Shown: piece by piece, positions 11,150-22,714 of the stretch | Layout: each line of letters begins with the position of its first letter | Position numbering within the stretch: the first letter of the stretch is position 1 | DNA from: Antedon bifida | Lineage: Eukaryota > Echinodermata > Crinoidea > Comatulida > Antedonidae | Assembly (NCBI GenBank): GCA_963402885.1 | Contig: OY727096.1 | Coordinates: forward strand, 17,713,820 to 17,777,819 | Reading direction: 5' to 3' | Length of the DNA: 64,000 bases | Notes under the pieces: model-generated | Told to the model about the DNA's origin: nothing | Databases searched by the model: none | The model's input: the letters and a program-made list of their open reading frames with translations, nothing else | Made by a program: the position numbers and the translations under genes

Positions 11150-11411
11150 GGTTAAGACTACTGGTGGTTACCCTGTTAGCCGGTACGTGGTTACGCCATT
11201 GTTGGTGGTTACGTTGCTGTTGGAGGTTGCACCATTGTTGGAGGTTACGTTGCTGTTGGAGGTTACATCATTGTTGGTGGTTATGTGTTGTTGGAGGTTA
11301 TACACCATTGTTGGTGGTTACGTTGCTGTTGGAGGTTACGCCATTGTTGGTGGTTACGCTACAATTGGAGGTTACGTCATTACTGGTGGTTACGCTGTTG
11401 TTTCTGCGTAA
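11150..11411 (+). repeat. GT-rich minisatellite, 24-base unit in 48-base pairs
   Basis: Alternating units built on CATTGTTGGTGGTTACG and TTGCTGTTGGAGGTTACG. It reads open in two + frames because the unit lacks stops. No start context or homology supports a protein. Confidence 0.75.
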
Positions 11412-11569
11412 TAGCAGAACTAATTTAATTAATTATTATAATCGGTTGTTACCAATAATTTGGAATCATAGAAGAATAAAGGAGGTCACTCCAAAAATTG
11501 TAATTGATTTGTTTCATTCGAGTGTGCTGCAGTACCGCAGACCCCTCCCCCCAAAAGGGAACGAACCCG

Positions 11570-12130
11570 AGAACGGATTTTCGTTACACTATCATTATTA
11601 CATGCGCAGAATTATATAATGTGGTCTGCGGATGTTGCCTCAATACCTTTTTCTATGTCATTTTTCGAAAAATATCCCTGAAAAACTGGTTATGTGAATG
11701 TGGTGCAGAATCACATAATGTGGTCTGCTCGCGTTAACTCAATACATATTTTTTCAAAATTTCGAAAAAAAATCCATGTACTTAAAGGAGAGGGAAATAT
11801 TCCAAAAATTGGCGAATTTCAACCCTTTTATTTTTTTACATTGCTTAAGTGTTACATATCATAATGTTACATGCGCCGCATTATATAATTTATGTGGTCT
11901 GTGCATGTTACCTCAATACCTTTTTTTTTAAAGTCGTTTTTTGCCATTTTTCAAAAAATATCCCTGTACTAGTACACGGAAATATTCGAAAAATTGCCAA
12001 AAACACTTTTATTGTTTGACATAACTGGTTACTATATCATAATGTGACATGTGCTAATCACATAATCACATAAAGCGGGGAAATATTGAAAAAACGGTCA
12101 GATTTCGAACCTTTTAATTGCTAAACATAA
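11570..12130. repeat. Satellite-like tandem repeat (right, decayed block)
   Basis: The same modules resume after the purine tract and minisatellite, with degraded palindromic cores near 11600, 11703 and 11868. The array at 9955 appears to have been split by the 10.6-11.57 kb insert. Confidence 0.65.
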
Positions 12131-12450
12131 CTGGTTATTATGGCTCTATATATTATCAACATTATCATATAACAATTCATTAGCCATTATTTTAGCCATT
12201 TAAAACAAACATCTCTATACAATTAGGCCTTGTAGTACAGGGAGTTTTTTTTTTAAATGGTCAAATTTTACCATTTTTTGACATTGTTTATTATGACTCT
12301 TAAGATGATAATAACGCAATATATGGTCAAATATTACAATATTATTGCATAATAATTGAATTCTAAAAAGGGATTTGTTTATATATGGCCAAATTTAGAC
12401 CCTATTTTGACATAATGGGTTACTTTGGATCTATTCTATGATAAATTTAA

Positions 12451-12989
12451 AGATGTATTGTCCCTTGAAACACAAAAAATGAAAAAAAAATATTCTAAAT
12501 TTAAATTGGCCATATCAAAGTAATATTAAAGGTATTCACTTTAGGTCGAAAATTCGAGCCGAAAAAAACAAGTTTACGTAATTAACAGGTAAATTAATTT
12601 GATAACATTTCGTCTGGAAAATCATCACAAGCGAAAGTAAACAAAGATTTCAAACCACGAGTATGCATTATACATGATGCTAATTAGGATTGTTTACAAC
12701 TCGTCGCGGTTGAGAAGGTGTTTTCACACAGAGGAAGTTTTATGATTATGCATACAGAGTAGCCAAACAAGCGCGTTGCATTATGAGATATGTTTTGATC
12801 GAAAACTTTGACTGGAAGTCAAAGTTATTTTTTGAACAAAAAAATGTCTGTATTTCGGTTAAATAATTTTTTTTTTTACTAATTTTTGGTGAAAGTTAAT
12901 AACTATTATGATACTTCAAAATGACCCACTTTTTTTCGAAATAAAAAAAAAATTTATTTTTTTTAATTGGTCAAAGGGACAATACATCT
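12451..12989. mobile_element. TTAA-flanked MITE
   Basis: Ends AGATGTATTGTCCCTT and, inverted, AAGGGACAATACATCT. TTAA stands at both sides (12447-12450 and 12990-12993). TTAA target duplication is the piggyBac-superfamily signature. No transposase is present. Confidence 0.75.
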
Positions 12990-13021
12990 TTAATGAAATG
13001 TCCATTTCAATGTCTATATTT

Positions 13022-14415
13022 TCAAACATTAAGAGGTATAATTGGCCAATGGGAAGGCTGCTTTTTGTCACATGCTCGATCAAATTGTAGTTGAAGTGCT
13101 GTTTCCATCCCATGAATCATAGCAGCATTCTTTCCATAGAGATCCTGAAAAAAAAACCCAAAATATAAGAAATCTATCACTTTACAGCAATTTAATTAAT
13201 GTTGGTGCAAATCAAAGAAAAAATGTATGTACCTGCATTTCTTTCAATCGTCGTTGTCCTGGGCGTTCCGATGGTGGCGCTGTACTTCTCTTTAATTGTT
13301 GACCTGAATGAGCTGAAAATCATTTATACTGTATATTATAACTAATTGTCTGTAGAACTAGATTATTTAGGATAGGTACTTCTGGCTTGTGAGTCATAGT
13401 GTACAGCTTCATTGTCTATCTTTAGACGTCCCAGACTTTATATCAAATAAATATGATAATTAAATTCTTAATAAATTTACCTGATTCATCTTCTAACGCT
13501 TCTGACTCTCTAGCTTTTCCTGAATAAAAGAGAAAAGATATTTTTACTTTAGTTATTTAAATAAGAATGGTATAGAATATAGTTTAGAGAGCATAAGCAG
13601 TTTGGCAATAAAAATACATATTTAGCAATGTGTTTCTTTGTTCAAATAAACTTTACAATCGATCCAACTTATTGCACATCTACAGTAATCCCAATATTAG
13701 GTTTAGTCTAAGCTATGTCTAACTTTATGTGACAAAATGTGCCCATATATGGAAATGATGATGTCATATCACTACCATATTTAGGCATATCACCACCATA
13801 TTTGGGCACATCACACTTTTTTGTCACTAGTTTGATAGTGTAAACAGAGCTTTGGCCTTTTTTTGTTCTATAACCTCCTTCACTTTTCGGCAACCATTTA
13901 AATCTTTTTGTTTTGCCATGTACAATACAAGGGGCAAAATATAGGGAATTGTTTCCCACAGGAGCATCTTCACTTGTCCTTATGCAATTCCGTATTCAAA
14001 TAATATCTATCACAGTACTCACTTCTTTCTTCTTTGAACTTGGCTGAAACCGAAAAGAAATGTCTTAACTCCTCGCTTATTTCCATTTCAAAACTATCAT
14101 CTGAAAGTTCATCTTCAACGAAGTTTGCATCGTCAGCATGATTCATCCCATGACCTTCAGGCCAATGTGAATAATTACCGTAATGTGATTGGTATCCGTG
14201 ACGATTTTGCATTTTCCGTTGATTGCTTGTCATGTGATATGGGTTATTATAATAAGGTATGTATGAGTTTATTTGATTGCTATGGTAATGTGACTGTTTT
14301 CTATAATTTGTTGAATATTGTTTCATCCATTTTGACACTTGTTGGTGATGGGTCCAGTAACGTTTATAGCGGCCATTTTTATTCCATAGTTCTTTTTCAT
14401 CTATAATTGTTGAAC
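13022..14415 (-). CDS. GEMIN8: GEMIN8-like SMN-complex subunit (first exon not found)
   Basis: Exons, reading on the minus strand: about 14415 (or 14400) down to 14023, 13519-13481, 13312-13233 and 13144-13022 (TGA). They join in frame. The product starts inside a Trp/Tyr-rich segment ([11 protein letters not shown]...KWMKQY) that matches the N-terminal part of GEMIN8. It has a Tyr/His-rich middle, the acidic-to-helical motif [11 protein letters not shown] with KFKEERRKARE, then [11 protein letters not shown] and the conserved C-terminus [20 protein letters not shown] ... [17 protein letters not shown]8 tethers GEMIN6/7 and UNRIP to SMN for Sm-ring assembly on snRNA. The conserved block lacks an in-frame upstream ATG, so a short upstream exon must supply the start; I could not place it. 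Confidence 0.85.
13709..13852. mobile_element. MITE, family 1 (full copy, reverse orientation)
   Basis: Starts TAAGCTATGTCT and ends GATAGTGTAAACAGAGCTT. It lies in a GEMIN8 intron. Confidence 0.7.
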
Positions 14416-16026
14416 CTGTACTCGATGTGTATTCTTTATTCCTATTTTAAATAACACTATTTTGTTTTAAACAATTCAAAATCTCATTTGCGGCTTTGCC
14501 ACAATGGTATAAAGTTTTTCAAACTAACATACAACTCACATGAGAGCCTCTTTATTTCAATGAGCATTACTTAGTCTTAAAAGGTAAAGATCTGACTGAT
14601 TGATCTTTTTACATTTCCAACTATTATTAAGACTAAATTATTATTCTAATATCTCTACATATATAGTAGATAATTAAGAGTACGACCAGTAACAACACAC
14701 TGGTAGACCTTGGTATTGTTAAATGTTAACCTTTCATGATGGGACTGTTTGATATAAAAGTAGAATATTTGGGACCAAACGTCCACAGCTGTGTACCGAC
14801 CAAGGATATACGCACGAAATTGTCTACAAATGTTACGGTGCAGCTACCACATTTTGTGGGCCTAGCTTACAACATATGTTATAAGACCAAATTCCAAGGA
14901 ATTTACATTTTTACTCTTTAAAATTAGACTTGAATAACTATTAAATCTTCCTATAAACGTTTCTATCAATAAAACTTACATGTTCAATGCTTTTAGTGTT
15001 GAAATATGCAACTCATGCCATTTATGTGTTCGTTTAGTTCTGTGATGATGAGGAGGAACAATAACAACGTTTAGGTATGGCACGTCTAATAAGTAAAAAC
15101 AAGTCTTTACAATATATATGACACGCCAAAAGAGTAAAAGTGTATTAAATAACATCCAATAAATGTCCGAGTACCATTATTTTACAGTGACTTTCCAGGT
15201 CATAACATTACAGACATAACTCGTCCTTATATATATCTATTATCAATTTATTCAACATTGAATAATGGAGGTAAAACCTCCATGATTGAATACATTAAAA
15301 AATATTTGGGTGTACAAGGCTAGATGGCCTTAGTAGATAATAATGGAATGTAATTTTATTCTATTACATAAATTATATATTTGTCTACTATTTTTGCTTA
15401 CTACTTTTATTAAAAATATAAAATTTAAATAATAGTAATAAATATGTTCACAGTTATGTTATATAAAAATATATTATAACTTTTGCAGGTCACATTGTGA
15501 CAAGTAACCCTGCTAGTGTATAATCAGAATATTGATCTTTATGTCAAAGTACCATCGCTTGATTTGAACCTAAACCTGTGGTATTATTGGGAATGTTTTA
15601 AATTTCAAGTAACTTGCCTATTACAGGATGGATAAACAATATCATGCTTGTAAACTAACTCACAGTTGTGAGCACAACCCTGGTACTATAATTGCTAGTA
15701 GGTTAGACTTGCTCCAAAGCTGTAGCTTGTCTATTTTACGGCGTTTCAATTTTTGTCCGAAAAAAATGAGCTCAACTATTATACGTATGAAACGCCATAT
15801 GTGCAAAAATATTTATCTTTTTACTAACTTGGGTCTAAAACCTAGACTACTGGTAGGTCAGCATTGAACCCTGGACCTTAGGATTGGAAGACAAGCATGT
15901 TTTAACTACCAAGCTACAACTTCACTACATTTTCATTGACTTCTATATTCATACTAGCTTGATAAAAGGTTTCATTGAGTATGCAATAATATGCTAATAG
16001 ATATGCAAATTAGTTCATCAATTTAT
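14416..16026. other. Interval between GEMIN8 and CYBC1
   Basis: The missing GEMIN8 first exon and promoter should lie here. A GTAAGT donor on the minus strand near 14980 was tested, but no in-frame start ends at it. A short hairpin (ATGGAGGT ... ACCTCCAT) lies at 15267-15288. Otherwise AT-rich with a tRNA-like fragment at 15858. Confidence 0.4.
15858..15928 (-). mobile_element. tRNA-like SINE fragment
   Basis: On the minus strand, an A-box-like TAGCTTGGTAGTTAAAACA is followed by CTTCCAATC and a B-box-like GGTCCAGGGTTCAATGC at normal tRNA spacing. Stems are imperfect, so it is a decayed SINE head and not a working tRNA gene. Confidence 0.4.
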
Positions 16027-17772
16027 TCATTTATTTTTGCTGTCTTCATTTTCTGAATCGCTTGATGAAGTTGACAACTCCTCCATGTATCCAATATTAT
16101 TTGGTTCCTTTCTATCAAGATTTAAGAAGGTGTTTATCTTATCAGCAATGTCTCTATGTTCACTAAAAAGAAGAAAAAATATAAAAATCAGTATGTTTCT
16201 GTATAAAGAGGTTGACAGTTTAATTAGGCCTTCCTAATTCTGCCATGCAAACAATATTGCACACCACATACCTTGAATCTGCTCCCAGCGTGCAAGTGTC
16301 GGTCAACGGCAACGCCATTCCGGATTCCATCCTCAATACAACGTAACAACCTTTGCCTAATTTGGTAACATCTTCTTCTACATCTGCATATTTAACCTCT
16401 TCTATATTTGTTACAACTGAGAGATAAATGAATCAACTATAAACAAAATACCAGACTACAAGGAGGAAAACAGCACAGTAGGTTAATGGTTAGACATAAA
16501 GCTTCAGACTCTATTTTCCATACCAAAGTATTAAAGCTTATAAAATGGAGGTGGATGGATGGAGGTTTATGATCCCCTAACTTTTCATATACAAATCCAT
16601 GACAATTTTCACACGGTTTTGTAGTGTTTTATTTGTTTGTTTTGCTTCTTGGCCTCACAATATTCAAAACGACTCGGTGCCCTAGTGGTCGAGAAAGTGT
16701 TTATAACTTTAAAAACCATACTTACGAAAGTTTGGTGGTGCTACTATACTGATTATCTTGCGTATCAGACCAGATTTGCTTATTCGGACTTCATTCTTTT
16801 TCTTGTCAATTATGCAATCCTAAAAAATAAATTTGTAGGCTTGTTTTTCTGGGTAGATAAAATTGAGGAGTGTTTGGATGGGGGTATGCACCATAAATAC
16901 ACTGTCGTACTAAACCACAATGAGTATTGTATTTTATGGTTGTATTGATGTAGTACAGGAAAACAAAAAAATGTAAACATAGAGTGTATTTTGCGATTAT
17001 GGGTTATACTACTTTAATTTAACGCTGTGGCTAAAGATACGGTACTGTATCCTAACTTTCGTTTGCTAAAGGTACTGTAAAATTGCTCGTCCTAAATATT
17101 AAAACTCATCCTAAAATATTAAAAACCTAACCCTCTAAATAATCTCTCTTAAATTAAAATCGTCAAGCAGAGAATCAATCCCGCAACCCCTAAGCCATAG
17201 CCTCATCACAAGCCCACCACTCCACACAGCTGGATCGCAGAAAAACCTATTTGATTAACATCTTTGCTTACATAGCACCCTCTATAATTACCGTACCTTT
17301 AGTGTTTAGATGTATGGATACATAACAGTACCGTATCTTTAGACATAACGTTAATTTAATGTCTCATGCATTGGCTACAGAAAAAGTTGGCAGGTATATG
17401 ATGATCCTTGACACACTAACTCACCTCCCAATCATCAATGCTTGTTACACCAATCATGAAACAGAATGATATGTATAATAGTTTCCATGGTAATGAGTCT
17501 ACTGTGTATGTCCAAAGACCAAAGCCAATCGCGAAGAATCCTAACAAGAAAATTAATTATTAAAGAAAACTTTATTTGGTTGGTCTGTATATTAGGACTT
17601 TGAACAGTGATTGTACAGTACGTTATGGATCTTAGTGTGGGCAATTCTGTGGTTGTAGCTGGCCATAAAACGGTCAAATCAAACCTATTAATATACTCCA
17701 TGAGCGAATTCCTGGAGTTCTTTTAAGGTGAAGTCTACCCTCAGTTTCAGAATGTACTTTCATATAAACCAT
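16027..17772 (-). CDS. CYBC1: Cytochrome b-245 chaperone 1 (EROS) orthologue
   Basis: Five coding exons on the minus strand: 17772-17685 (ATG at 17772), 17540-17425, 16819-16726, 16416-16272 and 16162-16027 (TGA). They splice in frame to a 192-residue protein, close to the human length of 187. Matching landmarks are GRLHLKRTPGIRSWS near the start, two hydrophobic stretches, the sequence WKLLYIS followed by DDWE, the Lys-rich segment DKKKNEVRI, and KLGKGCYVVLR. The C-terminus is Ser/acidic (ELSTSSSDSENED). In mammals CYBC1 is an ER membrane chaperone that stabilises the NOX2-p22phox heterodimer for the phagocyte oxidative burst. A 5' noncoding exon is implied, because the first coding exon starts at an acceptor (17786). 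A weaker alternative start is the ATG three codons in. Confidence 0.92.
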
Positions 17773-17786
17773 CTTGAACGAGTTAC

Positions 17787-18458
17787 CTAAATTGAAAAAA
17801 GGAGACATAAATATTAAATATCTATAAACAAATAACTTATATGTTGTCAGTTGTAAAATGCTTTTAATTGATTGATGCTTATATAGGTCATTCCCCTCAA
17901 GCTGCTGAATCGTACTAACCTAGCTGGCTGGCGGCTAGGTAATTTTAATATAGCCGGGGCTGTACCTAGCCGGGCAAGCCTTGCTATACTATCTAGCATA
18001 GTGCCTACTATATAGGGCCTAGCTAGATAGATGACAGGCCCAGCCAGCGCGACAGCCGAGCACAAGGCCAGGGCCTATATACTAGATAGGCCTAGGCTAG
18101 TAGGCCTACCTACCTAGCTAGTAGGGCCTAGGCTAGCCTATTTTTTAAGAAAAAAACACAAAAGCAGAACCCTAGTTACACCCAGTACTATAATATAATT
18201 AGTGGTGAACAGTTAATTTGTATAATTTGTACGCAGGAATTTCATATAATTTATGACATTTATTATATCATGAAAAATTAAAGCAAGCCACTACTACTAA
18301 AAAGTACTAGCTAGGTAGCTGGCCTACCACCGGTGCGGAAATGACTTGTTTTTTTTGTACCCTTGTTATTAGCACGTGGTTTAACTACCAGCCAATCACA
18401 ACTTTTTAAAATGACGTAAGGCAATATAAACAAAACAAAGAGGTCCGACACACGAAAC
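17787..18458. promoter_or_regulatory. Shared intergenic promoter region, CYBC1 (-) and CIAO3 (+)
   Basis: Head-to-head genes are about 690 bases apart by coding starts. The middle (about 17910-18140) is locally GC-richer and full of CTAG and GGCC palindromes (TAGGCCTA, CTAGCTAG), unlike the AT-rich surroundings. A CYBC1 noncoding exon should also lie here. Confidence 0.5.
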
Positions 18459-21400
18459 ATGGCGTCTAATTTTAGTGGTGCTCTACGTTTAACAGATTTA
18501 GACGATTTTATAACACCGTCTCAGGTATTTTAGTAGGTTTTATTATTAAATGTTTCAACATACGTATATAAGAATCGTTTTAAACAAATAGGATGAGACC
18601 GTAAGGATTATGCAAGAGAAAAACCAAAGAGGCTTAAGTTTCAAGAAAGTATGCCTACGGCGTAGGGAAGCAGTCACTTTCGCCACTACATACTTGAAGT
18701 TGTGGTCGGTTCGTCCTGGTTACTAATATGCCAACTTATTTGTATGACTAGTTTTTTAATCTAATACCATTATTTTATTATTATTGTTACTATTTTTAGG
18801 AATGTGTAAAGCCGGTTAAAGTGAACAGAATTAGCGGCAAGACAGCGGCTATCAAAATAGAGGCAGATGGAAGTCATTATCAAGTTGAAACGGTAAATAA
18901 AACAAGTTCTAGACCGACATATAATTAAATTACATGTTATAGTACAGTGCTTGTTAATTCTAGTCTATTGTCCTAAAAATCTTTTTTTCACATAAAGATT
19001 TTCTCTCCTGTTAAATGTATGTTGTTTTTTTTTTTCCATTTTAATTTTAAGGATGGTATTAAGACAAAGTTAGAGAAAGCTGAGATTACACTTAATGATT
19101 GTTTAGCCTGCAGTGGTTGCATAACATCAGCTGAGAGCGTTCTCATTACCCAGCAGAGTCAACAAGAATTATATAGGATCCTTGGGGAAAATAAAGGTCT
19201 CACAGCTGTAAGTTTCTTGGTAATTTTATGGAATATCAAGGGATTGCTGATGACTCGGGTGGGTAATATGATCCTCCCAATCTGTTAATTGTTAGTGGGT
19301 GACCCATTTCAGCCCAATGTGTTGCGTTATTAAATAAGTCCTTTTTGTTTTATCAACAGGAAGAGCAGTCTCAACGCAAATTGGTAGTGGTATCCATCTC
19401 ACCGCAATCAAGAGCGTCCCTAGCAGCCAAGTATAAAATAACTTCACAAGAAGCTGCTGAGAAATTAACAGGATTTTTAAAGCAATTAGGTTACTGGAAA
19501 ATTCAGTTTAATTTTCTACATGTTAATTTTGTCAAATTTATATAGTGCTTTTAACAATCAACAGATTATCCCAAAACGGTTAAAATAAAATGAAGATGGC
19601 AGAAAAACAGATTGAATACTGTATATATATTACACTAAACTATTAGTTTATGGAGGGGAATATATATTTATACATTATACAGTACATTATATCTAAAGGC
19701 TCTGAAAACAGCATAGTGGATTAAAACAACACTTTACATTGATTCATTGAATGCACGGTTTTAAGCTTTATTATCTATATGGTTGTGCCATATAGTTTGA
19801 TAGTGTAGACAGAGCTAAAGGTTTAAAATTATGCTATTGCTTCTCAATTTTCATATTAATAAAATTATGTTGTCTGTGTGACTGTCCTGGAAGCTGTAAT
19901 AATTCATTTGTTTTATTTTTTCTTTCAAGGTGTTGATTATGTTTTCGATACAACATTTGCGAGAAATTTAAGCTTATTAGAAAGTCAATATGAGTTCATA
20001 CGACGTTATAACAACAAAGGAACAAAAGGGTCATTACCAATGCTAGCTTCAGCTTGTCCAGGTACTTTGTGGTAGTTTTATATCAATAGTATTATGTGTA
20101 GATGTATGAGTTTAAATGTACATTATCTGCTGCATAAATACATCTTTTAAAACTGTCCATACATTCAAAAGTAATGTGTATTATATTTTTCCCTTACCAG
20201 GGCCGTAGCCACCAGTATGTTTGGTAAAGTTTCAATCTGTCCACTTTTTCACAAAGGCCTTTGATGACCCACTTTCTCATGGCTACATCACTGTTTACTC
20301 AGATACATACAGTATACAATGAGGAGTATGAGTGGGGCATGCCATAATAAGCTGAATAATGGGTTGGGAAATTCCTTTATTGTACAGGCATTGATGATTA
20401 ACTTAATGATTTCATAGAACCATCGGAGGATTATAGGCTAATAATCTGCTAGGATGTCGATAATAAATTGACGATCCATAAATTAGACTATGTATTTTTT
20501 TAGGTTGGGTGTGCTATGCTGAGAAAACACACGGAAGTTATGTCTTACCATACATCAGTACTACAAAATCACCTCAACAAATAATGGGCAGTTTAGTGAA
20601 GGATTACCTGGCCAGGATACATGGTCTGACCTCTGACATGGTGTATCATGTGACGGTAATGCCCTGCTTTGATAAGAAGCTTGAGGCTTCCCGCGAGGAC
20701 TTTTACAATGATGTCTACAAGACGAGAGATGTTGATTGTGTTATAACATCTGGTGAGCAATAAAGATAAATTACCTCTATTATGGGGCCAGTTATCTTAT
20801 AATGTTCTATTAAAATTGAAATTCTGGTGTAGTACCTTTATTATGGGAATACTGTAGTTTATAGTAAACATATGGTATGGCATGTAAATATGTCTATTAG
20901 AAACCATGAACAATTTAATTATGAGACTACCACAATACTCAAATGAGCATCATATATCTATGTTATTCCTGTTGTTTTTTCACATGCTTATGCATGGAAA
21001 ACTTACATCAAATGACCTATGCTAATAAAACACTCATTAAAGGAGCAACTCTGTATTTTCAGCTGAAGTTGACATGATGCTTGACAGTGAAGGACTGTCT
21101 TTGGTGGATATTGAAAGTAGACAATTAGATTCATTGTAAGTTATTGTTTGTTTACCTGAATATAGAGGCTCAGCAAGTGAAGAAATATAATCATTTTGTA
21201 AATGGGATACATTTATTTATTGAGCTCAATGAAAATGATTGCCTGCAAACCTGTCCTAAAACAGCAGGGGTAGATGTAATGGCTTTGTGTAACAATTAAT
21301 ACATTCTTCTGTATCAGGTCACTGATAAGTTAGAGAAGGTAGGCCAAGAATATGCAGACAATCCTTGTTTTCACGTTTGATACATACAATTGTATGGGCT

Positions 21401-22480
21401 GTCCCATTAATGCACTTGCCAATTGTTTGACCCACTCTACAATATGGTGGGTGGTAAAATGACGGACAAATACACACCATTGTTCATTGATGTGACGTAC
21501 TATCTAGGTTTTTTGACGCACCCCTGAGTCAGCAAGTATTTTTAAATGAGGGGGTCGTATAGTGGGTCATACAATTGACAAGTGCATTATACAGAGCAAA
21601 TACTGTAATACATTTTAATTTGTTTAGATGTGAGCATGATGCAGCCATCATAAACCATGAAGGAGGGGGTTCTGGTGGGTATGTTCACCACATCTTCAAT
21701 TATGCAGCTCAAGAATTATTTGGTGCCAAAGTACATGATATGCAATACAAAACTCTAAGGTAAGGTAGTAAGGCAACAACGTAGTGTGTTACAGTGTTGT
21801 GGGAACAATTTTTAACTGCTCCCACCAGTTTAGTACTGTACATGTAAATGCTACAACAGTAGTGTATTCTCATATACAGTATACAGTACTCGTAATTCAC
21901 AAAGCATGACAGATGGGAGAAAAACGGAGTGAACATTATAGATATTAATAGAAAACACAAGTATTACAAGTTTAGGGGTTTTTTTCTTGGTTAGAAATAA
22001 AGATTTTAAAGAGGTAATATTGGAGCATGAAGGGGAAGTGGTGTTGAGATTTGCGTTGGCATATGGCTTCAGGAATATTCAGAATTTGGTGCAGAAACTT
22101 AAACGAGGAAAAAGCCTGTACCATTGTGTTGAAGTTATGGCTTGTCCATCAGGTTGGTTGATATAAAATATATAAATAATACAAGCCTATCACAGGCTGT
22201 TTCATCACAAAATTCTAACAATAACATTTACTTTGCAGGTTGTCTAAATGGAGGAGGCCAAATTCGCCCATTAGATGATGAACCCGCTAAAGATTTACTA
22301 GAAAGAGTCGAGAAAATTTATTCAGAGATTGCGCCAGTTAAACCAGAAGATAGTGAAGATGTAAAAAAGCTTTATGCCGATTGGCTTGGTGGCAAAGATT
22401 CGATAAAGTCCAAATCAATGTTACATACACAGTACCATGAGGTGGAAAAGATGACAAATCCTCTAGTTATCAAATGGTAG
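18459..22480 (+). CDS. CIAO3: Cytosolic iron-sulfur assembly component 3 (Nar1/NARFL)
   Basis: Ten exons: 18459-18524, 18800-18892, 19052-19207, 19360-19489, 19930-20061, 20504-20752, 21063-21135, 21628-21759, 21995-22152 and 22239-22480 (TAG). All junctions keep frame, giving 476 residues, the same as human CIAO3. The N-terminus [18 protein letters not shown] matches CIAO3 and not its paralogue NARF. N-terminal Fe-S ligands are C24 plus C70, C73 and C76 (DCLACSGC). The hydrogenase-like H-cluster ligands are C191 (ACPGW), C247 (VMPCFDKK) and C394/C398 (ACPSGC). The protein ends in the invariant Trp (VIKW). It links the early CIA scaffold to the CIA targeting complex that delivers Fe4S4 clusters to cytosolic and nuclear proteins. 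The exon 4 donor (G|GTTACT) is weaker than consensus. Confidence 0.97.
19794..19816. mobile_element. MITE, family 1 (end fragment)
   Basis: Only the terminal sequence TTTGATAGTGTAGACAGAGC remains, in a CIAO3 intron. Confidence 0.5.
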
Positions 22481-22708
22481 AAAAAAAATAATAACTTTTG
22501 AGAACTGAAAACCGTTGCCATAGATAGTACTATGAGATGAAACAGGTGAAAAATGAAAAACTATTGCCATAGACTATAATATGAGGTGAAAAAGAAGACA
22601 AAAATGTAAATGCAGTTGCTATGAATATTGGATTCTTCTTGGCACAAGAACATTCCAACCAACATCTAGTACAGTATTTATTATTAACATTGAAAATTAT
22701 GAAATAGA

Positions 22709-22714
22709 AATAAA
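22709..22714 (+). promoter_or_regulatory. Putative CIAO3 polyadenylation signal
   Basis: AATAAA about 230 bases after the CIAO3 stop. Confidence 0.5.

Larger units (their letters stand above)
9601..13021. other. Gene-free, repeat-rich interval
   Basis: Between the Ig receptor start and the GEMIN8 end there is no convincing coding exon. The interval holds satellite-like repeats, a purine tract, minisatellites and a MITE, listed separately. Reading frames across 11050-11619 are products of the minisatellite. Confidence 0.7.

Noticed and set aside
11050-11619. 189-codon + strand frame rich in Leu/Trp/Val
   Set aside because: Translation of the GT-rich minisatellite, open in two frames at once, with no homologue or start context.
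19475-19545. Extension of CIAO3 exon 4 past 19489 (YWKIQFNF...)
   Set aside because: Reading on leads to a stop and breaks homology; splicing at G|GTTACT to 19930 restores the conserved [12 protein letters not shown].
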